The notes under the pieces: generated by a model | Databases searched by the model: none | What the model was told of the DNA's origin: nothing | The model's input: the letters and a program-made list of their open reading frames with translations, nothing else | Program-made: the position numbers and the translations under genes | Assembly: GCF_000591055.1 (NCBI RefSeq) | Contig: NC_020388.1 | Coordinates: 2,790,001 to 2,854,000, forward strand | DNA: 64,000 nt | Source of the DNA: Natronomonas moolapensis 8.8.11 | GTDB taxonomy: Archaea; Halobacteriota; Halobacteria; Halobacteriales; Haloarculaceae | Direction of reading: 5' to 3' | Shown: piece after piece, positions 27,221 through 36,740 of the stretch | Position numbering within the stretch: the first letter of the stretch is position 1 | Layout: every line of letters starts with the position of its first letter

Positions 27221-29272
27221 TTAGCCCGAATCGTCCGGGGCTGGGACCCCGTCATCGGGGGCGTCGAGCTCCTCGAACGTCTCTTTGAGTTTGCGGATCC
27301 GATCGCGAATGTCGGCTGCGAGTTCGAATTCGAGGTTGTCTGCAGCCTCCTCCATACGGCGTTCGAGCCGTTCGACAAGCTCCTCGGCCTCCGCGGGCGA
27401 GTCGGCGTCGACGCCGGAGACGCCGTCGGTGTCGGTCTTCGAGCCGGGAAGGCTCGTCTCGCTGACGGCCTTCTCGATTGTTCGGGGCTCGTGGCCGTGT
27501 TCCTCGTTGAATTCGGTCTGGATCTCTCGGCGGCGGCGGGTCTCCGCAATGGCTGACTGCATTGAATCGGTCGTTTCGTCGGCGTAGAGGACGACCCGCC
27601 CTTCGACGTTTCGGGCCGCCCGCCCCATCGTCTGAACGAGCGTCGTCTCCGAGCGCAGGAAGCCCTCTTGATCGGCGTCGAGGATGGCGACGAGGCTCAC
27701 CTCGGGGATGTCGAGTCCCTCCCGCAGGAGGTTGATACCGACGAGTACCTGAATTTCACCCAATCGGAGCGACCGGATCAGCTCGTGGCGTTCGAGGGTG
27801 TCCGTCTCGTCGTGCATGTAGGCGACGTCGACGCCCGAACCCTCTAGGTACTCGGTGAGGTCCTCGGCCATCCGTTTGGTGAGCGTCGTCACGAGGACGC
27901 GTTCACCTTCGGGGGTCGCCTCAATCCGTTCTATGAGGTCCTCGATTTGCTCCTCGGCGGGGGAGATCTCGATTTCCGGATCGACCAGGTGGGTCGGCCG
28001 GACGATCTGTTCGACGATCGCCTCGGAGTGTTGGCGCTCGTAGTCGCCGGGCGTCGCGGAGACGTACAGCGTCCGGTCGGTCTTGTCCTCAAACTCCTCG
28101 AACGTCAGAGGGCGGTTGTCGTAGGCGGTCGGCAGCCGGAAACCGTTCTCGACCAGCGAGTCCTTGCGTGATTTATCACCCTCGTATTGGCCCTTGATCT
28201 GCGGGATAGACTGGTGGGATTCGTCGACGACCGTCAGGAAGTCGTCGGGAAAGTAATCGAGCAGCGTGTAGGGCGGCTCCCCCGACTGCCGATCGGACAT
28301 GTGCACGGAGTAGTTCTCGATGCCGGAGCAGTAGCCGGTCTCCTCGAGCATCTCGAGGTCGAAGGTCGTCCGCTCCTCGATGCGCTGGGCCGCGACGAGA
28401 TCGCCCTGGCGCTCGAAGTAGCTTACGCGCTGTTCTTTCAGCTCCTCGATTTCCTCGATCGCGCGCCGGAGCTTCTCCTCCGGCATCGAGTAGTGCTCCG
28501 CGGGGTGGACGAGGGCCGCGGGCTCCGTCGAGACGACATCGCCGTTCAGTACGTCGACTTTCATGATGCGATCGATCTCGTCGCCCCAGAACTCCACACG
28601 GAGGGCGTGGCGGCCGTACATCGGGTAAATCTCAACGGTGTCACCCCGGACCCGAAAGGTACCCTGCTGGAAGTCGACGTCGTTGCGCTCGTAGTTCAGG
28701 TCGACGAGCCGTTTCAACAGGTCCTCGCGCCCGACCTCGTCGCCCGGCTCGAGGCGCATCGCCATCCCCTCGTAGTTGCCCGGGTCGCCGAGGCCGTAGA
28801 TAGCAGACACTGACGCGACAACGATCACGTCGTCTCGCGTGAGCAGCGATCGCGTCGCGGAGTGTCTGAGCCGGTCGATCTCCTCGTTTATCGACATATC
28901 CTTGTCGATGTAGGTGTCGGTGCGCTCGACGTAGGCTTCGGGCTGGTAGTAGTCGTAATAGGAGACGAAATACTCGACGGCGTTGTCGGGAAAGAGGCTT
29001 CGGAACTCCTCGTAGAGCTGTGCCGCGAGCGTCTTGTTGTGTGCGAGCACGAGCGTCGGCTGCTGGAGCTCCTCGATCAACCACGAGACGGTGTTGGTCT
29101 TCCCCGAGCCGGTGACCCCGAGGAGGGTCTGTTTCTCCGCGCCGGCCTCGTACCCGGCGACCAGCTCCGCAATCGCGTCGGGTTGATCGCCCGCGGGATC
29201 GAAGGGGGCCTCGACCCGGAACGCCCGGTCGAGGTCCGGGCGGTCGGGTTGTAGGGGACCGCTGTCGCTCAT
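27221..29272 (-). CDS. uvrB: excinuclease ABC subunit B
   Basis: 683 aa from the ATG at 29272 ([18 protein letters not shown]), normal length. Helicase-like core: Walker A GVTGSGKT, beta-hairpin region [24 protein letters not shown]-type VDESHQS, motif [20 protein letters not shown] and [10 protein letters not shown]-terminal UVR motif [22 protein letters not shown] binds UvrC. Damage verification in nucleotide excision repair; haloarchaea took uvrABC from bacteria. Followed by no partner gene here. Confidence 0.97.
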   Translation of the reverse strand: MSDSGPLQPDRPDLDRAFRVEAPFDPAGDQPDAIAELVAGYEAGAEKQTLLGVTGSGKTNTVSWLIEELQQPTLVLAHNKTLAAQLYEEFRSLFPDNAVEYFVSYYDYYQPEAYVERTDTYIDKDMSINEEIDRLRHSATRSLLTRDDVIVVASVSAIYGLGDPGNYEGMAMRLEPGDEVGREDLLKRLVDLNYERNDVDFQQGTFRVRGDTVEIYPMYGRHALRVEFWGDEIDRIMKVDVLNGDVVSTEPAALVHPAEHYSMPEEKLRRAIEEIEELKEQRVSYFERQGDLVAAQRIEERTTFDLEMLEETGYCSGIENYSVHMSDRQSGEPPYTLLDYFPDDFLTVVDESHQSIPQIKGQYEGDKSRKDSLVENGFRLPTAYDNRPLTFEEFEDKTDRTLYVSATPGDYERQHSEAIVEQIVRPTHLVDPEIEISPAEEQIEDLIERIEATPEGERVLVTTLTKRMAEDLTEYLEGSGVDVAYMHDETDTLERHELIRSLRLGEIQVLVGINLLREGLDIPEVSLVAILDADQEGFLRSETTLVQTMGRAARNVEGRVVLYADETTDSMQSAIAETRRRREIQTEFNEEHGHEPRTIEKAVSETSLPGSKTDTDGVSGVDADSPAEAEELVERLERRMEEAADNLEFELAADIRDRIRKLKETFEELDAPDDGVPAPDDSG

Positions 29273-29527
29273 TGTCGGACGATAGGTGCTCGCGCACTTG
29301 AGCCGTGGGTTTGCGGCCAGCGGTTCGGGTCGAGGATAGAGAGGTCGGGACCGCCGCCGACGGGGGCGAGCGGGGCGGCGGCCGGAGTCGCACCCGATCC
29401 GTGGGTCGGTCCGACACGCGGACGGCGTGGCGAGCAGACGGGGACGGCTTCGGTCGACCCGTCCCCGTACTCCCGCCTCGGGGGCCGACCGCGACTCGTC
29501 AGCGCACGGAGGGACTGGTCGCGTGCT

Positions 29528-29539
29528 GGTATATAAATC
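29528..29539 (+). promoter_or_regulatory. TATA box upstream of the 221-aa hypothetical gene
   Basis: GTATATAAATC on the plus strand would start RNA near 29560, leaving a ~130-nt leader before 29691 that contains two short ORFs (29580-29633, 17 codons; 29635-29691, 18 codons). The rest of 29273-29527 shows nothing I can support. Confidence 0.5.
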
Positions 29540-29634
29540 GTGGCCTGCTGGTGGCCCGGGCGGCCCGACGTAGAGCACGATGCCTCGACGGCGAGGCGGA
29601 AACACTAATCGGCTTCGACCCCCCTACTCGTGAT

Positions 29635-29691
29635 ATGAACCGTCCGAATCCGGCCCGATCCATCGACGCCGAACGTGGGGTGAACCGCTGA
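29635..29691 (+). CDS. putative 18-aa upstream ORF overlapping the next start codon
   Basis: ATG at 29635, 18 codons (MNRPNPARSIDAERGVNR), TGA at 29689-29691 whose last base is the A of the downstream ATG. A weak BRE/TATA (GCGGAAACACTAATC) lies ~27 nt before this ATG, which would make it the 5' end of a leaderless mRNA. Same arrangement as the 9-aa ORF before the ACT gene. Confidence 0.35.
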   Translation: MNRPNPARSIDAERGVNR

Positions 29692-30356
29692 TGGTTGGCG
29701 AGTTCGAGCGACCGCCACAGGGGGAGTTCGAGCGGGAGCTGCGGTCGTTTCCGGAGTTCTTCGACCGCCTGGAGGCCCAAGGGGCGCTCGATTTCTGGGA
29801 CGCCGTCGACTCCGAAACCGAGATCGAGGGGCTCGTCTATCACCACCGCGGAGCGCAGATCCCGAGTTACGACGGCCGCTTCGTCCAGGAACCGACCAGC
29901 GAGGGCCGCGAAACGCCGACGTTCAGCGTCGAGTTCGGCACCGTGGGCCCCCGGAGCGTCTGGGCGGCGTTCGATCACACGTTCTCGTGGGACGTCTACC
30001 TCATCCTGTACGAGGAGGGTGCTGTCGTGGCCTGGATGAGCGACGCCGAGTTCGAGTCCGAGGAGTCGGCTCACTTCGCTTCGAAGGCCAGGGCGGTCGA
30101 GGCCGGGCAGTTCTCCTTCGGCGTCTTCTTCCGGTTCGGTCCCGACTGGGTCGAACGCGAGGAGTGGGGCCAATCCTCGAGCGCGCCGGCGATGCTCCAA
30201 CTCGGGGACGGGCGACTTCTGACCCCCGACACCGAGTCGGAGTTCTACGAGAACGCCCACGCGGTCCCCGACGAGTTCCGTCCCGCCGTCGACGGCGGCG
30301 CGCCGTCGTTCTACGGCCTCCTGGACGCCGGGCTATCGGCCAATCCGGAGGAGTAA
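29691..30356 (+). CDS. haloarchaeal hypothetical protein, 221 aa
   Basis: 221 aa, acidic, no membrane segments, no signal peptide. Mixed beta/alpha pattern with many Phe, Trp and Tyr (for example FSWDVYLILYEEGAVVAWMSD and FSFGVFFRFGPDWVEREEWG). No motif recognised. GC3-rich codon use supports coding. Start at 29691 follows a short overlapping ORF. Ends 16 bp before the end of the convergent CPBP protease gene. Confidence 0.7.
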   Translation: MVGEFERPPQGEFERELRSFPEFFDRLEAQGALDFWDAVDSETEIEGLVYHHRGAQIPSYDGRFVQEPTSEGRETPTFSVEFGTVGPRSVWAAFDHTFSWDVYLILYEEGAVVAWMSDAEFESEESAHFASKARAVEAGQFSFGVFFRFGPDWVEREEWGQSSSAPAMLQLGDGRLLTPDTESEFYENAHAVPDEFRPAVDGGAPSFYGLLDAGLSANPEE

Positions 30357-30371
30357 CGCCCGGACGACGCG

Positions 30372-31148
30372 CTACGTCGACCCGAACGGCTCGTAGCCGA
30401 TCCCCTCCGCCAGAACGAACTCCACGGCGTTGACGACGTAGTGGGCGACGACGACGACTGCCAAGCTCTCAGTCATCACGAACACAACGGCGAGAACCAG
30501 TCCGAGGGCACCCGTCACGGCGATCCCAAGTCGCCCCTGTGCGCCGTGGCCGGCGGCGAAAGCAACCGAGGAACCCACGGCGAGGAGCCACGGCGAAATC
30601 CCGAAGCCGCTTGAGAACGCGCCGATCAGGATCGCCCGAAACAGCAGTTCTTCGAAGCCTGCGATGACCGGCAGGGCGACGAGGAGGAGAAGCGCCCAGC
30701 CGGGGGCGGATTCGGGGCCGAGAAGGTCCCGAAGTGCTGCACTCGGGTCGGCATCGATCAGCCCGCCGAGAAGCGTGTTTGCGGCCGCGACCGCAAGCCC
30801 GAGGCCGGTTCCGGCAACGATGGCGTCCGCGGCGGTTGCCGTCCCGACACCGAGTGACGAAAGCGGGATCTCGGCCAGCCAGACGCCGACAGCGAGGACG
30901 GCGGCCAGCAGGGCGTGTGAGGCGCCGACGTTCGCCAGCATCGCCATCGGGCCGGGCCGAGAACTCTGGGCACGCCAGACGCCGGCGCGATCTGTCGCGT
31001 CGAGATGATCGGCCCCGTCCGAAAGCGACGCTGGCCGTGGCGTCGGTTCCGCGAGTTCGGAGACGACGCGCTCGGACGCACGAGCCGAAAAAAGAACCAA
31101 CGCCAACACGACGAGGGTGAGCGCCGAGAAGGCGACCCACCGGGGCAC
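30372..31148 (-). CDS. CPBP family intramembrane protease
   Basis: 258 aa, about eight hydrophobic segments. The CPBP (Rce1/CAAX-type) signature is present: EExxxR in FEELLFRAILIG (about residue 166), a His in FAAGHGAQG, and HxxxN in VAHYVVNAV near the C-terminus. Such proteins cleave membrane substrates or process peptides. It starts 3 nt after the lonB stop, so the ATP-dependent membrane protease LonB and this intramembrane protease form an operon. Confidence 0.85.
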   Translation of the reverse strand: MPRWVAFSALTLVVLALVLFSARASERVVSELAEPTPRPASLSDGADHLDATDRAGVWRAQSSRPGPMAMLANVGASHALLAAVLAVGVWLAEIPLSSLGVGTATAADAIVAGTGLGLAVAAANTLLGGLIDADPSAALRDLLGPESAPGWALLLLVALPVIAGFEELLFRAILIGAFSSGFGISPWLLAVGSSVAFAAGHGAQGRLGIAVTGALGLVLAVVFVMTESLAVVVVAHYVVNAVEFVLAEGIGYEPFGST

Positions 31149-31151
31149 GCC

Positions 31152-33332
31152 TTACTGTGGGCTCGGACTGCTGGCCCCGCCGACCTCGCGCTGTTCGAGC
31201 GCGGAACCGGTGATGTTCTTGAGGCGGTCGATGAGCGAGTCCTTCGCGGGTTCGCCCGCCAGCGCGACGTCGAGCACCTCGGAGATGTGTGAGACCGGAA
31301 TGATCTCGATCTGCTCTTTGTACTCGTCTTCGATCATCACGTCCTGCTCGTTGGCCTTCGGAATGATCACGGTGTCGAGGCCGGACTTCGCGGCGGCCTC
31401 GATCTTGTGGGTGACGCCACCGACGGGCAAGACGTCGCCGCGAACCGAGAGCGATCCAGTCATGGCCATGTCCTGTCGGACCGGAATGCCCTCGAGCGCC
31501 GAAATGACGGCCGTCGCGACGGTAATCGAGGCGGAGTCGCCGTCGACGCCGCCCTCGCCGGCCTGGACGAACTGGATGTGGACGTCCTTCTCGGAGATGT
31601 CCTCGTCGGAGAACTTCTTGATGATCGCCGAGACGTTCTGGACGGCCTCTTGAGCCATCTCCTTCAGTTGGCCGGTCGCGATGACTTCGCCGGGGCCCTG
31701 ACTCGGCGTGACCTCGGCCATCACGGGGAGGACGATACCGGAGTCCTCGCCCATCACGGCGAGGCCGTTGACGCGGCCGACCACGTCGCCTTGGTTGACC
31801 GTGAGCTCGTAGTCCTTGCGGCGCTCGATGTAGTCGTCGGCGAGTTGCTGTTCGATCGAACGCGAACGCGCCTTCGCCTGTAACACGTCCTCGCGGCGGG
31901 TGCGTTCGCGGCTCTCGGCTCGGGCGATGTCGCCCGAGACGCGGACGAGGCCGCCGAGACTCCGGAACTTCAGCGTCAGGTGACCCTTCCGGCCCGCGCG
32001 TCGGCGGGCCTCGAGGATGATCTCTTCTATCGCCTCGTCGGTGAACGGCGGGAGGCGACCGTCGTTTTGGACCTCCTGGGCGACGAAGCGGGCGTACTTC
32101 CGGCGCATCTCGGGGGAGTCCTCGATCGTGTCGTCCATGTAGACCTCGTATCCGTACCCCTTGATGCGAGAGCGGAGCGCGGGGTGCATGTTCTCCATCG
32201 CGTCGAGGTTCCCCGCGGCGACCATGACGAAGTCGGTCGGGACGGGTTCGGTCTGAACCATCGCGCCCGAGGAGCGCTCGCTTTGGCCGGTGATGGCGAA
32301 CTCGCCCTCCTGGATCGCGGTCATCAGTTTCTGCTGGGAGCGGATGTCGAGGGTGTTGATCTCGTCGACGAACAGGACGCCCTTGTTGGATTTGTGGATC
32401 GCGCCGGCCTCGACACGGTCGTGGCTAGGCGTCTCCATCCCGCCTGACTGGAAGGGGTCGTGACGGACGTCGCCGAGCAACGCGCCGGCGTGGGCACCGG
32501 TCGCGTCCTCGAAGGGGGCGACCTGCTGGTCGGCGTTGTTGACGAGCAGGTTCGGCACCATTGCGTCCGAACCGCGGCTCATGTACTTGAACGCGAGGTA
32601 GATAACCCCCGCAGCGATGATGCCCAACAGCAGCGCCTGCGCGATGAGGATCGCGTAGCCGAAGACGACGGCGATGATGATCCACATCAGGAAGCTCCGC
32701 ATCTGGTTGCGCTTTCGGGCTTCCTCCTTGTGGGCGTCGACGATCTGTTCGCCCTTGCCTGCCGGCACCGTCCGGACCTTCGGCTCGTTGCCGTCGTCGG
32801 GGTTGTGATACACCAGAACGTCTTGGAGTTCCTCCTTCGGGAGCAGTTGGCTCATCGCCTTCGCGAGCATCGACTTGCCCGTCCCGGGCGAACCGATCAT
32901 CATCACGTGGCGGCGCTGTTTGGCCGCCTTGAGGATGATGTCGCGGGCGTGATCCTGCCCGATGACCTGATCGACGAGCCGATCGGGAACCTCGATGTCG
33001 GCGCTCGAATTTATCTGTAGCCCGCCGAGGAGGTTGTCCTCCTCTTCTTCGTCGATTTCGACGTCGCTGTCGACGTGGACCTCGCTGCCGAGGTCCGAGC
33101 CGTCGAGGAGTTCCTCGTCCTCGTCGAGACGATCGCTCGCCCCCTGCTCCTCGGAGCGGTCCGGATACGGCTCCTCGATGTCCGGCCCGGGGAGATCGGT
33201 CCCATCCCCGCGCTCGCGGCCGGATCCGCCGCCGTCCGGATCAGACGCTCCGGGCGCGTCAGCCGGCTCTTCCTGTGGCGTCCGGCGCTCGTCCGCGTCG
33301 GAGGCCTCGTTTTTTTCCTTTTCGTTGCTCAT
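31152..33332 (-). CDS. lonB: ATP-dependent membrane protease LonB
   Basis: 726 aa. Residues 1-105 are an acidic disordered extension; Walker A GSPGTGKS is at 147-154; two membrane helices lie within the AAA+ domain (about 213-250), the mark of archaeal LonB; Walker B/sensor region LFVDEINTLD; C-terminal protease with catalytic Ser in DGDSAS and Lys in GGVTHKIEAA. Degrades membrane and regulatory proteins; essential in studied haloarchaea, where it controls carotenoid levels. AAGTATATC near 33372-33380 gives a promoter with a short leader. Confidence 0.97.
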   Translation of the reverse strand: MSNEKEKNEASDADERRTPQEEPADAPGASDPDGGGSGRERGDGTDLPGPDIEEPYPDRSEEQGASDRLDEDEELLDGSDLGSEVHVDSDVEIDEEEEDNLLGGLQINSSADIEVPDRLVDQVIGQDHARDIILKAAKQRRHVMMIGSPGTGKSMLAKAMSQLLPKEELQDVLVYHNPDDGNEPKVRTVPAGKGEQIVDAHKEEARKRNQMRSFLMWIIIAVVFGYAILIAQALLLGIIAAGVIYLAFKYMSRGSDAMVPNLLVNNADQQVAPFEDATGAHAGALLGDVRHDPFQSGGMETPSHDRVEAGAIHKSNKGVLFVDEINTLDIRSQQKLMTAIQEGEFAITGQSERSSGAMVQTEPVPTDFVMVAAGNLDAMENMHPALRSRIKGYGYEVYMDDTIEDSPEMRRKYARFVAQEVQNDGRLPPFTDEAIEEIILEARRRAGRKGHLTLKFRSLGGLVRVSGDIARAESRERTRREDVLQAKARSRSIEQQLADDYIERRKDYELTVNQGDVVGRVNGLAVMGEDSGIVLPVMAEVTPSQGPGEVIATGQLKEMAQEAVQNVSAIIKKFSDEDISEKDVHIQFVQAGEGGVDGDSASITVATAVISALEGIPVRQDMAMTGSLSVRGDVLPVGGVTHKIEAAAKSGLDTVIIPKANEQDVMIEDEYKEQIEIIPVSHISEVLDVALAGEPAKDSLIDRLKNITGSALEQREVGGASSPSPQ

Positions 33333-33502
33333 AGAAACGTTTCTGCTACCTGTATCGAAGGGTTATCGACTGATATACTTTCTCCCCGAGTCAGTCGCTG
33401 CCGACGGGTGAAACCGCAGTAGGGGGACTGCACCTGCCGGATCCGTACGGCGCCCGGCAGCGACTCGTCGGGTTTATCAGAGCCGCCCACGCACCCAATG
33501 AC

Positions 33503-34027
33503 ATGACGCGTGGGTTCTACATCGGGCGGTTCCAGCCCTACCACGAAGGCCACCACGCGATGGTCGATCGGATCCGCGAGGAGATCGACGAGCTCGTCGT
33601 CGGCATCGGGAGCGCGGACCAATCCCACACCGTCCGAAACCCCTTCACCGCCGGCGAGCGCATCATGATGATCACGAAAGCGCTTGCGGAGTTCGAGATG
33701 ACGACCTACGCGGTTCCGATCGAGGACCTCAACCGCAATTCGGTCTGGGTGAGCCACGTCCAGTCGATGAGCCCCAATTTCGATGTGGCGTACTCGAACA
33801 ACCCCCTCGTAGTCAGGCTCTTCGAGGAGGCGGGGATCGAGGTCAGACAGTCACCGATGTTTCAACGCGAGGAGTTCGAGGGAACCGAGGTCCGGACGCG
33901 GATGGCGGCCGGCGGCGACTGGGAGTCGCTCGTCCCCCGAACGGTCGCCGAGGTGATCGGGGAAATAGAGGGCGTCGAGCGCATCCAGCGAATCACCGAA
34001 ACTGACACCAACGGGACCGACGAGTGA
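33503..34027 (+). CDS. nadM: nicotinamide-nucleotide adenylyltransferase, archaeal type
   Basis: 174 aa. Nucleotidyltransferase signature GRFQPYHEGHHAMV (HxGH type) at the N-terminus and VGIGSADQSHTVRNPFTAGER, C-terminal motif EEFEGTEVRTRMAAG (ISSTxxR-like). Joins NMN and ATP to make NAD. TTTATC at 33472-33477 lies 28 nt upstream (leaderless). Four nt before the SAM hydrolase gene, so an operon of two adenosyl/adenylyl enzymes. Confidence 0.95.
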   Translation: MTRGFYIGRFQPYHEGHHAMVDRIREEIDELVVGIGSADQSHTVRNPFTAGERIMMITKALAEFEMTTYAVPIEDLNRNSVWVSHVQSMSPNFDVAYSNNPLVVRLFEEAGIEVRQSPMFQREEFEGTEVRTRMAAGGDWESLVPRTVAEVIGEIEGVERIQRITETDTNGTDE

Positions 34028-34031
34028 GAAC

Positions 34032-34829
34032 ATGATTACGCTCGCTTCCGACTTCGGGACGCCGTATCCGGCGGCGATGAAGGGCGCGATACTCGGCCGC
34101 TGTGACGCCCGCCTCGTCGACGTCAGCCACGACTTCCCCAGACAGAACGTGCGTGCGGCCGCGTTTTGGCTCGCGAAGATCCTCCCCGAGTTCCCGCCTG
34201 CGGTGCATCTGGTCGTCGTCGACCCCGGTGTCGGCACCGACCGCGCCGCCCTGGTCGTGCGGGTCGGCGAGCACGCGCTCGTCGGTCCGGACAACGGCGT
34301 GTTGCTCCCGCCCGCTCGCGCGCTCGCTGAAACGGTGCCGGACGCCGCCGCTGCGTCCGGCACCCCCCGCGACCCGCCGATCGACACCTACGAACTCGAC
34401 CCCGACAGGCCCCGGAGTTCGACGTTCCACGGCCGGGACGTGTTCGCCCCCGGCGCGGCCGCGGTCCACGAGATGGGGGTCGAACGGCTCGGTGAACTGG
34501 ACGGTCTCGCACCGACCGACAGCGTCGTCGACCTCGAGTTCCCCGACCCGGAGCGGATCAACGAGGGGTTTCTCGGCGAAGTACTCGTCGTCGACGGGTT
34601 CGGCAACGTCGTCACCAACGTCCCCGGCGAGGTGCTCGGTAACCGCAGCGTCGCGCGGATCGACGGGGAGCCGGTTCAGATCGTCCGGTCGTACGCCCAC
34701 GCAGAGGCTGGCGAGGCCGTCGTGATAGTCGGCAGCCACGGCAACGTCGAGTGCGCGGTCAACCGGGGACGTGGCGACGACCGGTTCGGCGTCGAACCCG
34801 GCGACGCACTCCGGATCGAGTTTTCCTGA
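34032..34829 (+). CDS. S-adenosylmethionine hydrolase (SAM hydroxide adenosyltransferase family)
   Basis: 265 aa. Family DUF62 signatures: LASDFGTPYPAAMKG at the N-terminus, DVSHDFP, VVDPGVGTDR and GPDNGVLLP, and a C-terminal beta-barrel with FGNVVTNVP. Members cleave SAM to adenosine and methionine with water (relatives fluorinate or chlorinate SAM). Co-transcribed with nadM (4-nt gap). Physiological role in archaea is not settled. Confidence 0.88.
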   Translation: MITLASDFGTPYPAAMKGAILGRCDARLVDVSHDFPRQNVRAAAFWLAKILPEFPPAVHLVVVDPGVGTDRAALVVRVGEHALVGPDNGVLLPPARALAETVPDAAAASGTPRDPPIDTYELDPDRPRSSTFHGRDVFAPGAAAVHEMGVERLGELDGLAPTDSVVDLEFPDPERINEGFLGEVLVVDGFGNVVTNVPGEVLGNRSVARIDGEPVQIVRSYAHAEAGEAVVIVGSHGNVECAVNRGRGDDRFGVEPGDALRIEFS

Positions 34830-34964
34830 ATCGCGGGTATCCGGATCGGTCGGCCGTGAGGCGCGAGGGCCGTCTACACCGACGACCCGTTCGAAAAGCG
34901 TGTCACGGTAGCCGCGGGGGTCGGGACCGAAAAGCAGCGAGCTCGGCGGTCGGACGAGCGCGGT

Positions 34965-35168
34965 CTACCGACAGTAGGCGTTCTCGTCGTCCACGAGGTT
35001 CTTCAACCGGTTCCGGGCCGTCGGCTCGAACTGGCGTTGAGCTCCGGCGGCGACCGAGGACGGCGATTCGCCGGGGGCGGCCCAGGGGTCGATACCACGC
35101 CGGGCGGCGATTTCAGTCGTCCGTGCGGTCGATTGCGGTTCGGGCGTCGTCTGCGGGTTCGTGCTCAT
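34965..35168 (-). CDS. small haloarchaeal hypothetical protein, 67 aa
   Basis: 67 aa, low-complexity Thr/Pro/Ala N-terminal half, then a conserved-looking C-terminal segment (RQFEPTARNRLKNLVDDENAYCR). No known motif; the single Cys is next to last. GTATATGCG on the minus strand near 35277-35285 may be its TATA, giving a leader of ~85 nt. Codon use is less distinctive than that of neighbours, so it may be spurious. The flanks (34830-34964, 35169-35373) show no other gene. Confidence 0.5.
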   Translation of the reverse strand: MSTNPQTTPEPQSTARTTEIAARRGIDPWAAPGESPSSVAAGAQRQFEPTARNRLKNLVDDENAYCR

Positions 35169-35373
35169 TGTTGCGGTAGGGGGGTGTGGGGTAGTCGTCG
35201 TCAGTACGGGCCAGAAGAGATCAGGCTACGTGTACCCCGAGGGCGAGCAGCGATCCGCGGTCGCGAGTGGTGTCTCGCATATACCCGACTATACCTCATT
35301 ATCGTTCATAAAGATACCGGAACACCGGCGAGGGCCGGGCGATCGGACGCCGACGTCCGGGCGCGTGGGGCGA

Positions 35374-36525
35374 TCAGGGTTCCCAGACGACGATGGCGGC
35401 GTCGAGACGGCCGTACGGGATGTTGTAGCGCTCCGTCGGCTCGACCGGGAGCAGTTCGGGGCTCGTCGTCAGGGCGACGAGCCGTCCGATGTCGCCCGCT
35501 TCGAGCCGATCGACAAACGCCCCGTAGAGCTCCCGGAGGTCGGTCCCCGTCCGGACGCCGAACGGGAGGTTCGTCACGACGCGGTCGGCGTCGATGGACG
35601 CCTCGCGGGCGTCGGCGTCGACGACGTCGAAGGCGTCTTCGAGACCGGCCGCCTCGCGGTTGACGCGCGCACAGCGACGCCACCGCGAGCGTATTTCGCG
35701 CGCCTCGATGTCGAGAGCGGACGCGTCAAGTGCGCCCCCGGTCGACGGCCTGTCGGCGGGTGACCCTCCGCGCGTCGTCCCCGGTCCCGACGGGGGGTCC
35801 GCGTACGCGTCGCGGCGGCGGCGGAACCGGTCGACGTCGTAGCCGGGGAGCGCCCCGAAGCTCGGTTCGAGGTCCGGTCGGGGCACCGCGCCAGTGGCGG
35901 CCAGCGCGGCCTCGGTGGGGATAGTCGCCGACCCGGCCATCGGGTCGACCAGCCGATCCGTCGGCGTCCACCCCGCGATCCGGAGCATCGCGTACGCGAG
36001 CGTGCCCCGGACGGGCGCGTCGTGTTCGCAGATCCGGTAGGGTCGTTTGTGGAGGGACTCGCCGGTCAGATCGACAGCGAGCGTGAAGCGGTCGTCGTAG
36101 AGGTACGCCTCCAGTTTGACCGTCGGGTCGTCGAGGTCGACCGGGAGACGCGTCCCCGCCGCGTCCCGATAGGCGTCGATAACGGCTTGTCCGACCCGTT
36201 CGGCGACGTCGACGCTCGTGAACTCGTGATCGCCGTGGCGGGTGCCGACGACGCCGAAGTCCGACGACGGGAGGCGCGCCTCGACGGGAGCGCTCGCCGT
36301 CAGTTCGTAGACGTCCGCCAGCTCCTCGACGACCCCGTCGGCCAGCACCGCCATGATCCGATGGAGAGTCCGACCCCGGTAGTGGAGGTCGTAGACGTCC
36401 TCGACGTCGCCGTCGAACTCGACGACGCCGCGGTGGTGTATTGACGCGTCGCGGCCGACGAGGTCGTCGATCTCGCCGGCCGCGACCGACTCCAGCCCGC
36501 CGTTCGTCGTCGCGAGGAGGTGCAT
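35374..36525 (-). CDS. THUMP-domain RNA guanosine N2-methyltransferase (Trm14/Trm-G10 type)
   Basis: 383 aa. N-terminal ferredoxin-like/THUMP module (about residues 1-165; LLATTNGGLESVAAGEI) for tRNA binding, then a Rossmann methyltransferase with SAM motif DPMAGSATIPTEAAL (about 193-207) and the catalytic NLPFG (about 310), a variant of N/DPPY used for exocyclic amine methylation. An insert of ~50 low-complexity residues (about 240-275, Gly/Pro/Ser-rich) interrupts the methyltransferase. Probably methylates G in tRNA; exact position cannot be told. Confidence 0.85.
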   Translation of the reverse strand: MHLLATTNGGLESVAAGEIDDLVGRDASIHHRGVVEFDGDVEDVYDLHYRGRTLHRIMAVLADGVVEELADVYELTASAPVEARLPSSDFGVVGTRHGDHEFTSVDVAERVGQAVIDAYRDAAGTRLPVDLDDPTVKLEAYLYDDRFTLAVDLTGESLHKRPYRICEHDAPVRGTLAYAMLRIAGWTPTDRLVDPMAGSATIPTEAALAATGAVPRPDLEPSFGALPGYDVDRFRRRRDAYADPPSGPGTTRGGSPADRPSTGGALDASALDIEAREIRSRWRRCARVNREAAGLEDAFDVVDADAREASIDADRVVTNLPFGVRTGTDLRELYGAFVDRLEAGDIGRLVALTTSPELLPVEPTERYNIPYGRLDAAIVVWEP

Positions 36526-36740
36526 GTTCCCCCGGTAGCGCCGGGGCAGGCAAAAGGATCGTGTTGCGGCCGAGGATCGCGTGGGAACCCACGTCGAGGC
36601 CCACGGCTAGGCGATCGATGCCACCGAAGGGACGGCGGGCGGTGCGTGCTTCGAGCGCACCGGCGTCGACGAACTCGACGGCTGAACGCGTCGGGAACCC
36701 CGACAGGGAGACGTGCCGAGAGCGTCGGGACGGACCGACC

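Noticed and set aside
36526-36740. Intergenic stretch upstream of the THUMP methyltransferase gene
   Set aside because: Short frames exist on both strands but none has promoter spacing, codon bias or similarity I can recognise.
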